A stretch of DNA of 50,535 nucleotides from a virus (IMGVR_UViG_3300018421_000046:1-50535); one strand, 5' to 3'. Shown: positions 1 through 9,346, numbered from the stretch's first letter. Numbers and translations: made by a program. The notes: generated by a model not told the origin, from the letters alone.

Positions 1-822
1 GCTATGATTGGTCCAATTCAAATTCGTCTTCGCTACGAAGGTATTGTTCGTAACGTGCTTGTAGAAGACACCTTGGAAAAGGGTCCACTCTTGCCTTACG
101 ACGTTCTTGATGACTTTGGACAGGCTTATATTCTTAACCAGACTGACTCAGAAATCAAGATCACTCCCTTCGAAGGTAAGCAGGTTTACCCAAGACTCTT
201 CAGAGTCGCCGCGTTCCCTCGCGTTCGCAAGGAAGACCTATACTACCTCCGCGTAAACGCAATTGAATATGCCCAAGATGAATGTCGTCAGGCTATTCAG
301 CGTCAAGAAGACTCACGCCTCTTGACCTTGCTTGACACCGCTGTAACTGACTGGGCTGCCAAGGAACCAAACCGCTATGCAGGTTCTGGTGGTACTGGTT
401 CAACCACCAAGTCAATTGGTGCTGGAAACCCACTAGAAGTTGTTGACTTCTACGACCTAGTTGCTAACCTAGAGCAGCGTCAAATCGAAACCAAGCGTAT
501 TCTTATGAATCCTGCTGACGTTCGTGACCTCTACTCATGGGACATTAACGTAACTGGTTGGCAATTCAAGGACACCGTATTCGGTGGTGGCATGATTACT
601 GAGTTTGGTGAGTTCACCATTCAGAAGTCAATCATGATTTCACCCGGTAACGTATACCTAGTCCCAGACCCCAACTTCTTGGGTGTCATGCCCGTCATGT
701 ACTCACTTGACGTTGAAGAGAACAACCAAGTTGAACAATTCTACCGTGGATGGGTAATGGATGAGTTGATCGGAATGCTTATCCTCAACCCCAGAGGTCT
801 TGCCAAGATTGTCAAGGCTTAA
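1..822 (+). CDS. Major capsid protein, 5' end outside the window
   Basis: Forms the icosahedral head shell. The frame is already open at base 1 (an Ala codon precedes the first Met at base 4), so at least the N-terminus is missing. The visible 273 residues contain basic and aromatic-rich segments, a run NPADVRDLYSWD and a C-terminal half ending LNPRGLAKIVKA, which resemble HK97-fold capsid proteins of large myophages. The next element is a strong terminator, as expected for a very highly expressed gene. Codon use differs from most later genes: C-ending codons (TTC, AAC, GAC, CTC) are frequent, and one 60-base line (241-300) has 27 G or C. This fits translational selection. Assignment rests on residue patterns and position; no search was possible. 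Confidence 0.8.
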   Translation, partial: AMIGPIQIRLRYEGIVRNVLVEDTLEKGPLLPYDVLDDFGQAYILNQTDSEIKITPFEGKQVYPRLFRVAAFPRVRKEDLYYLRVNAIEYAQDECRQAIQRQEDSRLLTLLDTAVTDWAAKEPNRYAGSGGTGSTTKSIGAGNPLEVVDFYDLVANLEQRQIETKRILMNPADVRDLYSWDINVTGWQFKDTVFGGGMITEFGEFTIQKSIMISPGNVYLVPDPNFLGVMPVMYSLDVEENNQVEQFYRGWVMDELIGMLILNPRGLAKIVKA

Positions 823-860
823 TTGTAGCAATTGTTTGATATTTTTAATAAAATGTGTTA

Positions 861-897
861 AAGTAGGGGGGATGGTAAACTATCATCCCCCCTATTT
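861..897 (+). terminator. Strong hairpin terminator after the capsid gene
   Basis: Bases 864-877 pair with 881-894 (14 pairs including six consecutive G-C, one G-T) around a three-base loop; A861-G863 can extend the stem with T895-T897. It lies 41 bases after the capsid stop, and T-rich sequence follows. It probably ends or attenuates capsid transcription. Confidence 0.85.
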
Positions 898-928
898 ACT
901 TTAAAGTAAGGTTAAGGAGAAAGAAAAT

Positions 929-1378
929 ATGCCTAAAGTACATTATGTAAGAAATCTCACCCCAAATTCCGTTAGAATTTCAGATATTAATCTTGGCCCA
1001 AGAGGGCAAAGAGATGTTGCAGAGGTTTCTGATGAGCAATTTCAAAATGCTAAATTTGCTCCTTCAGTCGGGTTATTGGTTGAAGAAATAACGAAAGCAC
1101 AGTATCAAGAAAGAATTAGCGCTAAATGGCATGAGCCTGTTAAGAGTTCTAAGCAACAGGAGATTTTCCATGTTGACAGTAAGGGCGAAGAAAAGCAATT
1201 ACCTGTTGAAATGGAAATAGAACAAGATGCTGTTCGTGTCCCCGTTGACACTGCTGGCTTTGCTGGTGCTGAAAGAGTTATGGGTAGCCGTCCCGATGAA
1301 GGAGATGGTAAGACTCTATCAGAGATGCGTGCAGAAAATATGGACAACCCAGACGTAAGTGCTGAACTAGGAATTTAA
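929..1378 (+). CDS. Hypothetical protein after the capsid gene
   Basis: 149 residues, not recognised. The start follows a strong AAGGAG site at a good distance. The N-terminal third looks like a small beta domain (HYVRNLTPNSVRISDI). The middle is rich in charged residues and the C-terminus is acidic (SELRAEN-like and NPDVSAELGI). The gene sits right after the capsid terminator, and the next gene starts one base after its stop. A head accessory or neck role is possible from position only. Confidence 0.75.
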   Translation: MPKVHYVRNLTPNSVRISDINLGPRGQRDVAEVSDEQFQNAKFAPSVGLLVEEITKAQYQERISAKWHEPVKSSKQQEIFHVDSKGEEKQLPVEMEIEQDAVRVPVDTAGFAGAERVMGSRPDEGDGKTLSEMRAENMDNPDVSAELGI

Positions 1379-1379
1379 T

Positions 1380-1667
1380 ATGAGTTCAAAGATAAATAGA
1401 ACAAGATCTGGTACAATTACACTAGGAACTGCTGGAACTGTCACAACACAAGCAGTAGATGCTGAAAAGGATAGACAACATTTGTATATTCAAACAGGTA
1501 CTGCTGGATTATACTATGGTTTTTCATCTGCTGAAGTCGCAGGTGGAAGCGCATTATATATTGATGGTGGAACTGCTCTAGTAGAAGTGTGGGGCTACAC
1601 AGGACCATTATATGTTAAGACAAGCACAGGTGCTGCCCCTTACACTATCGGTGAATTGATTATCTAA
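1380..1667 (+). CDS. Small GT-rich virion protein candidate
   Basis: 95 residues. The start codon follows the upstream stop by one base, which suggests coupled translation. The sequence is almost all short beta strands separated by Gly-Thr turns (LGTAGTV, QTGTAG, GGTAL), with few charged residues. This matches other probable virion proteins in this window and suggests a head decoration or fibre part. The family was not recognised. Confidence 0.7.
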   Translation: MSSKINRTRSGTITLGTAGTVTTQAVDAEKDRQHLYIQTGTAGLYYGFSSAEVAGGSALYIDGGTALVEVWGYTGPLYVKTSTGAAPYTIGELII

Positions 1668-1690
1668 TTTTAATTTAAGTCAGGAGAAAA

Positions 1691-2947
1691 ATGAGAATTA
1701 ATTGGTTTAGCAATGCCCCTTGGGGTCCGTCAGGCTATTCAAATCAAACCGCCCTATTTGTTCCTAGAATTAAGGAATTAGGGCACGAAATGTCTATAAC
1801 TGCTTTTTGGGGACTCCAAGGTGGTCGTCTTGACTGGCATGGAGTCCCCGTCTTTTCTGGTGCATTTGATCCTCATGGTCAAGATATTATGGGATTTTAT
1901 GCAAAAGCGTGGAAAGCAGATATCCTTCTTACTCTCTATGATACTTGGGTAATGAACTTAGATGGGCCACATATGGAGGGAATTCCATTCGTTCCTTGGT
2001 TCCCTGTAGATCATGAGCCTATGCCACAGGGAGTTTATGATCGCCTTAAAAGAGCGATGGTGGCTATTGCTTACTCAAAATCTGGCGTAAGAGAAGCAAA
2101 AGAGCGAGGTTTAGATGTTGAGTATGTACCTCATGGCGTAGATACAAATCTATTTAAGCCTAAAATGCGTGAAATATCTCGTAAACAGATTGGTCTTCCT
2201 CAAGATTGTTTTATTGCTTCTATTGTTGCGATGAATAAGGGAATTCCTCCACGCAAGGCATGGCCTCAACAGTTACAAGCCTTTGCTGAGTTTCATAAGA
2301 AACATCCAGATTCAAAGTTGTATCTTCATACTTTGATGACACCTGAAGTTGGTGGATATAACATTTGGGATTTGGTAAAGATGCTTGGTTTAGAAGACGC
2401 TGTAGTGGTTCCAGAGCAGTTTCAATATATTGCTGGATATCCACCAGAGTTTATAGCAGAAGTTTATAATGCAAGCGATGTTCTTATGTCTGCAACTATG
2501 GGAGAGGGATTTGGTATCCCAATTATTGAAGCGCAAGCATGTGGTACTCCCGTAATTGCTGGTGGGTGGACTGCTATGGAAGAACTGGTATTTGCTGGAT
2601 GGAAGTTAGATCGCTATTCGGAGGCAATTCCGTATATCACACAGTTGGCAGCAACTCAATATGTTCCTTCTGTTGATGCAATTCTTGATAAGTTAGAGCA
2701 AGCATATGATATGCCTAATGAAGACAGAATGAAACTACGCGAAACTGCAAGAGAGGGTGCTTTACAGTATGATGCAGATCTGATTACTGAAAAGTATTGG
2801 GTTCCTACTCTTAAGGTCATTGAAGATAGATTAGTAGAATTTAAGGCTAGTCAAAACAAGGCTAGCGTTCCTGTAACAAAAGGAACTGGAGCGGGCAATC
2901 GCGCACAACGTAGAAGGCAAGCGAGAAAGGCAAATAAGAATGGCTAA
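1691..2947 (+). CDS. GT-B glycosyltransferase, family 4 type
   Basis: 418 residues. Transfers a sugar from a nucleotide-sugar donor to an unknown acceptor. The N-terminal half begins with a Rossmann-like segment holding WGPSGYSNQ, and the C-terminal half has the GT4 signature with E272 and E280 spaced as EX7E (GEGFGIPIIEAQACGTPVI). The C-terminal tail is very basic (RAQRRRQARKA). The start ATG follows AGGAG. It overlaps the next glycosyltransferase gene by 8 bases, so the two are probably made together. With UDP-galactopyranose mutase elsewhere in the window, capsid or tail glycosylation is a reasonable inference; host surface modification is an alternative. Confidence 0.85.
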   Translation: MRINWFSNAPWGPSGYSNQTALFVPRIKELGHEMSITAFWGLQGGRLDWHGVPVFSGAFDPHGQDIMGFYAKAWKADILLTLYDTWVMNLDGPHMEGIPFVPWFPVDHEPMPQGVYDRLKRAMVAIAYSKSGVREAKERGLDVEYVPHGVDTNLFKPKMREISRKQIGLPQDCFIASIVAMNKGIPPRKAWPQQLQAFAEFHKKHPDSKLYLHTLMTPEVGGYNIWDLVKMLGLEDAVVVPEQFQYIAGYPPEFIAEVYNASDVLMSATMGEGFGIPIIEAQACGTPVIAGGWTAMEELVFAGWKLDRYSEAIPYITQLAATQYVPSVDAILDKLEQAYDMPNEDRMKLRETAREGALQYDADLITEKYWVPTLKVIEDRLVEFKASQNKASVPVTKGTGAGNRAQRRRQARKANKNG

Positions 2948-3635
2948 TAACGCTTTAATCCTTCAGTCGTGTATTAATTGGAAAGCAGAAATGGTGAAGG
3001 CTCTAGATTGGCTAGAGCCTATTCACCAAGCCTACGCTGATAATTGGGATATGGATTATCTGGCTAACAGAGAACAAGTAATTGAAACAGATGATCCTGA
3101 ATATAATCCAGCGTGGGATAGAATTAAATTAATGATGGATATTTTAGATGAAGAAAGATATGAATATATCTTTTGGATTGATCATGATTGTGTAATAGTA
3201 GATTTTTCTACAGATCTTAGAACTGGTCTTGATGAAGGGAAAGATCTTGGTTTAGTTCTTCATCCCGGAGTTCCGGGGCATCCTCAACTGGGCGCACACT
3301 TTAATATGGGTGTTATTCTATTAAGATGTACGGATAGAACTAAAGAATTCATTCATGAAGTATGGAACAATAGATTTTCTGGACCTCCGTGGTATGAACA
3401 AGATGTTGTTAATAGATTGTTAAGAGAATTTAAATGGATGAATATGTTTCAAATTGCTGATGATAAATGGAATTCTACATTAAATGTAAATGATTCTCCC
3501 AATCCTGTAATTATGGCTTTTCATGGGCATGGTCAGCATCATGATGTAGATTATCGTCTTAACTTAATGAAACAATCCTATGATCATTTTAATGTAGAAA
3601 AACAAATAGAAACTGTAAAAAACCACTCTGCTTGA
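2940..3635 (+). CDS. GT-A-type glycosyltransferase with DxD motif
   Basis: 231 residues. The segment YIFWIDHDCVIV carries D81-H-D83, the metal and nucleotide-sugar binding DxD motif, and later residues HFNMGVILLR and MAFHGHGQ resemble the galactosyltransferase GMA12/MNN10-like group. No membrane segment or signal peptide is visible, so it acts in the cytoplasm. It overlaps the upstream GT4 gene by 8 bases. The donor sugar cannot be read from the sequence; galactose or galactofuranose is plausible given the mutase at 30-31 kb. Confidence 0.75.
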   Translation: MANNALILQSCINWKAEMVKALDWLEPIHQAYADNWDMDYLANREQVIETDDPEYNPAWDRIKLMMDILDEERYEYIFWIDHDCVIVDFSTDLRTGLDEGKDLGLVLHPGVPGHPQLGAHFNMGVILLRCTDRTKEFIHEVWNNRFSGPPWYEQDVVNRLLREFKWMNMFQIADDKWNSTLNVNDSPNPVIMAFHGHGQHHDVDYRLNLMKQSYDHFNVEKQIETVKNHSA

Positions 3636-3736
3636 CCTTAAAAGGTAGACGATTTACCTTCCCCCATAAGAAAGGATAGTTTGGGGCCTATAAGGTCTGC
3701 GTCCCCTTTGTACATTCTAAAAAGGAGTGACCCAGA
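3636..3736 (+). promoter_or_regulatory. Leader with competing hairpins before the virion protein pair
   Basis: About 100 bases without a gene. GGGG at 3683-3686 can pair either with upstream CCCC (3661-3665) or downstream CCCC (3703-3706), and a small stem AAGGTA/TACCTT precedes it. Such mutually exclusive pairing is seen in attenuators, but no T-run follows. A strong AAGGAG site precedes the next ATG. Confidence 0.3.
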
Positions 3737-4285
3737 ATGGCACAAGAAGTAAATGTAAGAGGTATTGCGCGTGTACCCTTTGGTGCAGGTTCAGCCTCAA
3801 CCACAACCGTATCAGGTAGCGCTGTTGCTACTCTTGACCTAGATAACGGTCAAACTCGTAGAGTGCTACAAAATGAAAGAGCAAGATTTGTTGTTCTTCC
3901 AGATCTTTACCCAGTAATGCAAGTTTCTGGCGCAGTTGCAACTTCAGGTACTGCTTCAGGACTAGTATGGCGTGCCCCTCGCGCCGGTAAACTAACTGGT
4001 GTTGTTGCTCAAGTAGGTACTGCTCCTACTGGTGCGACTTTAATCCTTGATGTTAAGCGTGTTGGTGCTGGTTCAGCCCCTACCGCTGCTGGAACTTCCG
4101 TATTTACCGAAGCAGGACACAAACCAACCATTGCAACTAGTGCTTTTGCTTCTACTCTTAATGGAACCGCTGGTGTACCAGACAATCAGAGTTTTGCTGC
4201 TGGTGACTATTTAAGAGTTGAAGTAGAACAAGTAGGCTCATCTGTAGCCGGTGGAAATCTAACCGTCCAATTCTTTGGATACTAG
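3737..4285 (+). CDS. Virion protein, first of a tandem pair
   Basis: 182 residues, same length as the next gene and clearly related to it: both share the block TSGTASGL followed by V.RAPR, then a Pro-Thr-Ile block and GDYLRVEV. The fold looks all-beta, with an N-terminal strand-rich anchor (VNVRGIARVPF) and a C-terminal jelly-roll-like part. It follows AAGGAG at a good distance. Its place between the head and neck genes suggests a head fibre or decoration protein. The family was not recognised. Confidence 0.75.
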   Translation: MAQEVNVRGIARVPFGAGSASTTTVSGSAVATLDLDNGQTRRVLQNERARFVVLPDLYPVMQVSGAVATSGTASGLVWRAPRAGKLTGVVAQVGTAPTGATLILDVKRVGAGSAPTAAGTSVFTEAGHKPTIATSAFASTLNGTAGVPDNQSFAAGDYLRVEVEQVGSSVAGGNLTVQFFGY

Positions 4286-4294
4286 GAGGCTATC

Positions 4295-4843
4295 ATGGCT
4301 ACCTATGTAAGACTAAGAGGACTATCAAGAAGACCATTTCGTGTAAGCGATACTAATTCTGTAAATGATGTTAAAGTAAGATATAGTGATATTGTAACTG
4401 TTGATATTGACGATCAACAAACTCTTCGTCATTTAAGAAATTCAGGCGAAGGTCGCTTTATCACAGCATCTGATAATTATTTTAATCTATCACAGCCGGG
4501 TGACTTTAGTGCAACTTCAGGAACTGCTTCAGGGCTTGTTGTTCGCGCTCCAAGAGACTTGGTTATTAAAGGTGTAGATGTAGCAGTTGGAGCAAATGGT
4601 GGGACTGTACAATATGACGTTAAATACATGACTGCCGCAGAGGGACCAAATGCAGCAGGTATTTCTATTTTTGGAACAGTAACCGCTGACCGTCCTACAA
4701 TTGGGGCTGGTGAGTTTGCTGCTTCAAGTGGTTCAGTAACAAATACCACTTGGGGTAAAGGAGACTATCTAAGAGTAGAAGTTGCAGCGATTTCTGGTAC
4801 TGCTTCTAATGCTTCTATTTCAATTAGATCAGACCAGATTTAA
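4295..4843 (+). CDS. Virion protein, second of a tandem pair
   Basis: 182 residues, paralogue of the gene just upstream, with the same order of motifs (YVRLRGLSRRPF, TSGTASGLVVRAPR, RPTIGAGEF, GDYLRVEV). The two copies have diverged strongly in the middle. AGGAGG precedes the ATG. A terminator follows, so the pair may form its own transcription unit end. Likely a second head fibre or decoration subunit. Confidence 0.75.
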   Translation: MATYVRLRGLSRRPFRVSDTNSVNDVKVRYSDIVTVDIDDQQTLRHLRNSGEGRFITASDNYFNLSQPGDFSATSGTASGLVVRAPRDLVIKGVDVAVGANGGTVQYDVKYMTAAEGPNAAGISIFGTVTADRPTIGAGEFAASSGSVTNTTWGKGDYLRVEVAAISGTASNASISIRSDQI

Positions 4844-4863
4844 AAACTGAATATGTATTAAAT

Positions 4864-4897
4864 AAAAAGGTCCAGTCTTACCGGCTGGGCCTTTTTT
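4864..4897 (+). terminator. Rho-independent terminator
   Basis: AAAAAGGTCCAG (4864-4875) pairs with CTGGGCCTTTTT (4885-4896) with one G-T pair and a nine-base loop, ending in a T run. It closes the segment of paired virion proteins. Confidence 0.9.
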
Positions 4898-4937
4898 ATG
4901 CCCTTTTTCTTTAACTTAAACTATGAAGGAGAAAAAC

Positions 4938-5534
4938 ATGGCCTTAACAATACCCGGTACTGCAAGTAGTACAATGCAAGGAATTTATCCTACCATTCCT
5001 AGTGGAAATTTAACTCCAGAACAACAGACTGCTGTTGATCTTGCGTGGTTAAAAGTAGAAGATGGGTTTGACTCTTTACCCGGTGGACCTTATCTACTAG
5101 ATATTACAAGAAAAAACTTTAGTGAGCAAAAATCCGCACTTCTTTTTCCTTTTGCTCTTCAAAGAATTAATTATACTTTCCCAAATCCCTCAACTCCAAC
5201 TTTTGATTTAACAAGTTTTCCGTGGAGGGATCATCACACTTTAATGGCTCAAGGATTAACTCTTGAAATTATTCAGCACTTAATTAGATCGTATTCAGAA
5301 ATTCCATTGCCTACAGGATCGGGTAATATTACTTTGCTTGATAGAACTACTTATCAACAAAGATGGACTGAAATTTATAAAACAGAAGAAGAACTTTTTA
5401 AAAACGAATGTAGAGTATTTAAGCGTTCTTACATGCAACTTGGGAAGGCTCGCGGTCTTGTGGACAGCAAGCAGGGTCGTCTTGTTCCAATTCCAATGCG
5501 TGTACGTTACCCACGCTTTATGGGTTACAGATAG
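4938..5534 (+). CDS. Probable head-tail connector or neck protein
   Basis: 198 residues. I chose ATG 4938 because AAGGAG at 4926-4931 lies just before it; an upstream in-frame ATG at 4923 would put that site inside the gene. The protein has Pro-rich loops, a region DHHTLMAQGLTLEIIQHLIRSYSE, and a basic C-terminus (RVRYPRFMGYR). The family is unknown to me. Its place between the head genes and the sheath makes a head completion or neck function likely. Confidence 0.7.
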   Translation: MALTIPGTASSTMQGIYPTIPSGNLTPEQQTAVDLAWLKVEDGFDSLPGGPYLLDITRKNFSEQKSALLFPFALQRINYTFPNPSTPTFDLTSFPWRDHHTLMAQGLTLEIIQHLIRSYSEIPLPTGSGNITLLDRTTYQQRWTEIYKTEEELFKNECRVFKRSYMQLGKARGLVDSKQGRLVPIPMRVRYPRFMGYR

Positions 5535-5541
5535 GATTATT

Positions 5542-6180
5542 ATGGCAATTGAAAACATGATGTTTAAGTATGGTTATGATGATGGAACTACTCCTGCTGA
5601 AGTTAAGAATGTAAGACAATCTGTTTTTGATTATACATTTAGATACGGCAATCCTGTTGTAATAAAACGTATTTATAATACAGATGACGTTGCAGCAGGA
5701 ACGACAGAATGGGATAACACTTTTGATGACGTTTATGAGCAAAGTTCTACAATTGGAGATAATTTAGGATTTAGTGCCGGGTGGAATGACGGATATTTTA
5801 CTTACATCACTTTAGGTGATGGAAATATAATGATTGACGATGACACTCCAAATAGAACAGGTGCTTTTAAGTTATTTGTAACTTCGGGAGTCGCACCGTG
5901 GACTCCTGCTATTCAAGACGGAGATATGATTATATCAACAAGAATAGAATTAGATTCTAATAATAAAGTTGTTATTACAGGAACTGGAGATAGATATAGG
6001 GTACAAAGAGTATATCTAGTTCCTCTTAGAGCAGAATTAAATCGTGGATATATGAATTCAGAAACAAATTATGTAGAGAACCCGGATATTATGGTTTCTC
6101 AGAATTTTGAAGCGGTTAGAATACCACGTTCTGATCCTTTATATGATATTGAAATTAATAGTGGTACTACGATAGGATAG
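5542..6180 (+). CDS. Hypothetical structural protein before the sheath
   Basis: 212 residues. ATG 5542 is the credible start: it lies 7 bases after the upstream stop, with AGGA-like sequence before it. The longer open frame from 5338 lies inside the previous gene. Composition is Asp, Asn and Thr rich with beta strands. Its order (connector, this gene, next gene, sheath) suggests head-tail joining. No family recognised. Confidence 0.7.
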   Translation: MAIENMMFKYGYDDGTTPAEVKNVRQSVFDYTFRYGNPVVIKRIYNTDDVAAGTTEWDNTFDDVYEQSSTIGDNLGFSAGWNDGYFTYITLGDGNIMIDDDTPNRTGAFKLFVTSGVAPWTPAIQDGDMIISTRIELDSNNKVVITGTGDRYRVQRVYLVPLRAELNRGYMNSETNYVENPDIMVSQNFEAVRIPRSDPLYDIEINSGTTIG

Positions 6181-6182
6181 TA

Positions 6183-6821
6183 ATGGCAGAAAGTACGCTT
6201 AAAGCCCCAATTAATTATAAAATGGAAATCAAAAGGGCTGTTGTTAAAAGTCTTCAAAATGTTTTTTATAATACTGAAAATTATTTCCCGGAGTATAAAT
6301 CTTCAGAATTAATGACAAAATCTCACATTACTATTGAATATCCACAAAAACCAGAACAATATCCTTCTATGATTGTCGGTTTTAAAGAAAAAGAATTAAA
6401 ATCAGCAGGAATTGCTCATAGTGAAATCATTGACGGGACTTCTGTTGTTCAGAGATGGTTATTTCAAGGTTCTATTTCAATAGAAATCTTTGCGTTAACA
6501 TCTATGGATAGAGATTTTATATCTGATAGTCTAGTAAATATGTTGTCTTTTGGAAGAATTGAAAATTTTCCATTTCGTGATTATATAGAAGATAATGCTC
6601 AGGTTGACATACAGGTTTCAGTAGGTTCTTTATCACCTATCGGTGAGGAAACCATGAGTGGAGCAAGTTGGGGTCTTACCGACCAGAGGATTTATACTAC
6701 GGGTTATGAATTTGGTTGTATGGGTGGATTTGTTTCAACTACGAATAATTATGACTTTGTATCTGGATTTGACGCAAGAGCAGTTGGTTCTTGGGAAACA
6801 ATAGAAATAGACGTCCCTTAG
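6183..6821 (+). CDS. Probable tail terminator or neck protein
   Basis: 212 residues, starting 2 bases after the previous stop. It has an N-terminal helix (YKMEIKRAVVKSLQNVFYN), then YPSMIVGFKEKE and QGSISIEIFALTSMDRDFISDSLVNML. Tail terminators directly upstream of sheath genes in myophages often show this layout of helix, strands and helix with a short loop. That is an inference from position and pattern. Confidence 0.6.
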   Translation: MAESTLKAPINYKMEIKRAVVKSLQNVFYNTENYFPEYKSSELMTKSHITIEYPQKPEQYPSMIVGFKEKELKSAGIAHSEIIDGTSVVQRWLFQGSISIEIFALTSMDRDFISDSLVNMLSFGRIENFPFRDYIEDNAQVDIQVSVGSLSPIGEETMSGASWGLTDQRIYTTGYEFGCMGGFVSTTNNYDFVSGFDARAVGSWETIEIDVP

Positions 6822-6897
6822 CCGCTATAAAGTATTTAATTTCTATCACATTAATAAGTAGAATATTTAATTATTGATTCAATAAAGGATGGTTAAA

Positions 6898-8733
6898 ATG
6901 GCATTATCTTATGTGCCGCCCGGAGTTTTGCCAGCGATTGAGGTAATATCAACTCCACAGGCTCCTAATGTAACATCACAAGTTGTACCTATTATCATAG
7001 GAGAAGCAAGCGGCTATCAAACTTTTAGTGAAAATATTCAATTGAGTGGGACTACCGCTGTAAACTTTTCTAAAAAGGGCATAGACGTATCAACAAACGG
7101 AACGGCTCTTTATAACTTGGCTGTTACTGGAACCAATCCTGTAACTTTTGAATCAGTAAGTCCTGCTAATTATATTGTAGAACTGGTTTCTTCTGGGACA
7201 GCAACTGGAGATGAACAATATTCAGTTAAAAGAGCCTCTATTCCCGGTACTCCTACTCTTACTCCGGGAACCGCAGGGAGTGCAGCCGTTCCAGCAGGAA
7301 CCTATCGTTATGCTGTCTCATATTTAGTTAACATTGAGACTGGTGGAGGAACTACAATCTATGAAACTGGAATCGGTTCTTATGGAACTGTAAATGTTGT
7401 CGCCGGAACTGCGGCTGAATCAGTTGGTGGTACTGTTGTTATCTCTGGAATGGGAAATTCAAGTCCTTCGGATATTGCTGCTATAGGTAAAAACATTTAT
7501 AGATCTGTTAACTTAGGAACGGATTCAAACCCAAATTGGGGTCCATATTATAAAGTAACTTCAGGTACTGCTGCAAGTGCTGCAATTGGCGACGATGAAT
7601 ATACAGATTCTGAAATTGATGTAACTGCAAATTCAAATGCTTTAGATCCAATTGAATCTGGCAACACAATTACTTTCCAATATAATTATACTGATGTAAA
7701 TTATTGGGAGCCAACATTATTTTCAGATTTTAATGATGTTGTAGAAAAGTATGGTGATGCATTCACTGCAACAGGAGAAATTAATTCTGAAGCATCTTTT
7801 GCTGCAAAACTAGCGATTCTAAATGGCGCAGGCACTGTAGTTGTTGCGCCAATCCCAGCGAATGGTGAATCTAATAATACAAATTGGGAAGATGCATTGC
7901 TTCGTCTAGAAGAAGATCAAGATGGTAATGTTATTGTACCATTAACAGGAAGAACCGCAGTACATTCGCTAGTTTCTGCTCACATTACTAAATTAAAACA
8001 AAGAAATGTATGGAAAACAGCAGTCTTGGGAATGGATGGTTCTTCAAATTCCGTATCAGCAGATACTTTAAGAGCAACTGCCGAATCATATGCAAACTCT
8101 GATTTGGCTTTAATATCACCAACAATCTTTAACTATTACAATAGTTATTTAGGCACAGAAGTACCAATTGGTGGTCAATATGTAGCGGCCTGTCTTGCAG
8201 GTATGCACGCAAGTAGACCTCTTTCAGAGTCTTTGACTAGAAAACAAATTGCAGGAATTTCCTCTGTTGGAGAAAAAAGAACTACTGTTGGTAAAAATCA
8301 AGATGGACAAGCAGGATTAACTGTTGTTGAACAAATTCCAAGTACCGGAAGTATTAGAATTCGTCATGAAATCACAACAGATCCTAGCGATATCAACACT
8401 AGAGAATACCCAGTTATTTTACAAAGAAACAATATGGTTAATATTGTTGCTCAAGAATTAGATAATCAAGTCGTTGGAAAAATCTTAGCAGACACTTCTG
8501 CACCTTCAAAGGTTTCTCTAGTTGTTTCTCAGATTTTAGATAATCTAGTAAATACTAGAAATCTTGGAGACTATCAAGCAGTTACTGCAAGATTTTCAAC
8601 AAACGACCCTACAGTAATTAGTGTTCGTTGGGAATATCGTCCATTCTATACAATTAATTACGTTCAAATTTCGTTTGGTATTAATCTTACAACTGGCGGA
8701 ATTACTACTGGCAATATTAATTTGATACTTTAA
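6898..8733 (+). CDS. Tail sheath protein
   Basis: 611 residues, the subunit of the contractile outer tail. ATG 6898 is chosen because AAAGG at 6884-6888 fits it, while an in-frame ATG at 6889 would sit on top of that site. The C-terminal domain (NNMVNIVAQELDN, then LVNTRNLGDYQAV, ending VRWEYRPFYTINYVQISF) matches the usual sheath core. Residues about 100-230 form a GT-rich insertion with Fn3-like spacing, probably a surface domain of the sheath. The tube gene follows at once. Confidence 0.88.
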   Translation: MALSYVPPGVLPAIEVISTPQAPNVTSQVVPIIIGEASGYQTFSENIQLSGTTAVNFSKKGIDVSTNGTALYNLAVTGTNPVTFESVSPANYIVELVSSGTATGDEQYSVKRASIPGTPTLTPGTAGSAAVPAGTYRYAVSYLVNIETGGGTTIYETGIGSYGTVNVVAGTAAESVGGTVVISGMGNSSPSDIAAIGKNIYRSVNLGTDSNPNWGPYYKVTSGTAASAAIGDDEYTDSEIDVTANSNALDPIESGNTITFQYNYTDVNYWEPTLFSDFNDVVEKYGDAFTATGEINSEASFAAKLAILNGAGTVVVAPIPANGESNNTNWEDALLRLEEDQDGNVIVPLTGRTAVHSLVSAHITKLKQRNVWKTAVLGMDGSSNSVSADTLRATAESYANSDLALISPTIFNYYNSYLGTEVPIGGQYVAACLAGMHASRPLSESLTRKQIAGISSVGEKRTTVGKNQDGQAGLTVVEQIPSTGSIRIRHEITTDPSDINTREYPVILQRNNMVNIVAQELDNQVVGKILADTSAPSKVSLVVSQILDNLVNTRNLGDYQAVTARFSTNDPTVISVRWEYRPFYTINYVQISFGINLTTGGITTGNINLIL

Positions 8734-8748
8734 GGAGAATAATAAATA

Positions 8749-9330
8749 ATGGCTATTAGAGCAAGACAAACGGGTTCCGCATTTACTGCGTGGACTTTAA
8801 AAGATGGAGCAGGCAATAATAAAATTTTAGCCTTATGTCAGGAAGTTACTCATCGTTCTCCACAGCCAGTAACTGGAGCCGTTGAAGTACATCCTTTGAA
8901 TTATGTAAGGCCAACTGAGATTATTGTTCCTCGCGCAATTACTCACGGCGAGATTACAATGACCGTTCTTGAAACTTTTGATAAAAATATTTGGCAAACA
9001 CTAAGAGATATGTTTAGTGGAATTCCTCAAGATATAAACGATTTAGCGGATTTCTTTACTTGGATGATGACTAGCACAGATATGAATGATGATAATGGAA
9101 GCAAGTTTGCCTTACAAAGAGTAATTAGAAATCCAAATTCAACTACTTGGAGAGTAAAAACTTTTAAAAACGCAAGAGTTGTTGATGTAAGAGATGATGA
9201 AAATGCAACTGTTGATTCTATTGTTAATCCTTTATCAATTACAGTTTGGTACACAAATCTTGAAGAAACAACAGCAACTTATGCAAATGAAGGCATTCCA
9301 GTACAAGACCCAGTTTGGGGGGTTAATTAA
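8749..9330 (+). CDS. Tail tube protein
   Basis: 193 residues; builds the inner tube of the contractile tail. It follows the sheath gene by 15 bases, with AAGGAG upstream. The length, the mostly beta composition and the region TEIIVPRAITHGEITMTVLETFDKNIWQ are as expected for myophage tube proteins. The order sheath, tube, chaperone, tape measure is the standard one. Confidence 0.85.
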   Translation: MAIRARQTGSAFTAWTLKDGAGNNKILALCQEVTHRSPQPVTGAVEVHPLNYVRPTEIIVPRAITHGEITMTVLETFDKNIWQTLRDMFSGIPQDINDLADFFTWMMTSTDMNDDNGSKFALQRVIRNPNSTTWRVKTFKNARVVDVRDDENATVDSIVNPLSITVWYTNLEETTATYANEGIPVQDPVWGVN

Positions 9331-9346
9331 ATAATTGGAGATTAAA

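Noticed and set aside
5338-5541. N-terminal extension of the gene at 5542
   Set aside because: It lies within the previous gene in another frame and has no ribosome binding site; ATG 5542 is better placed.
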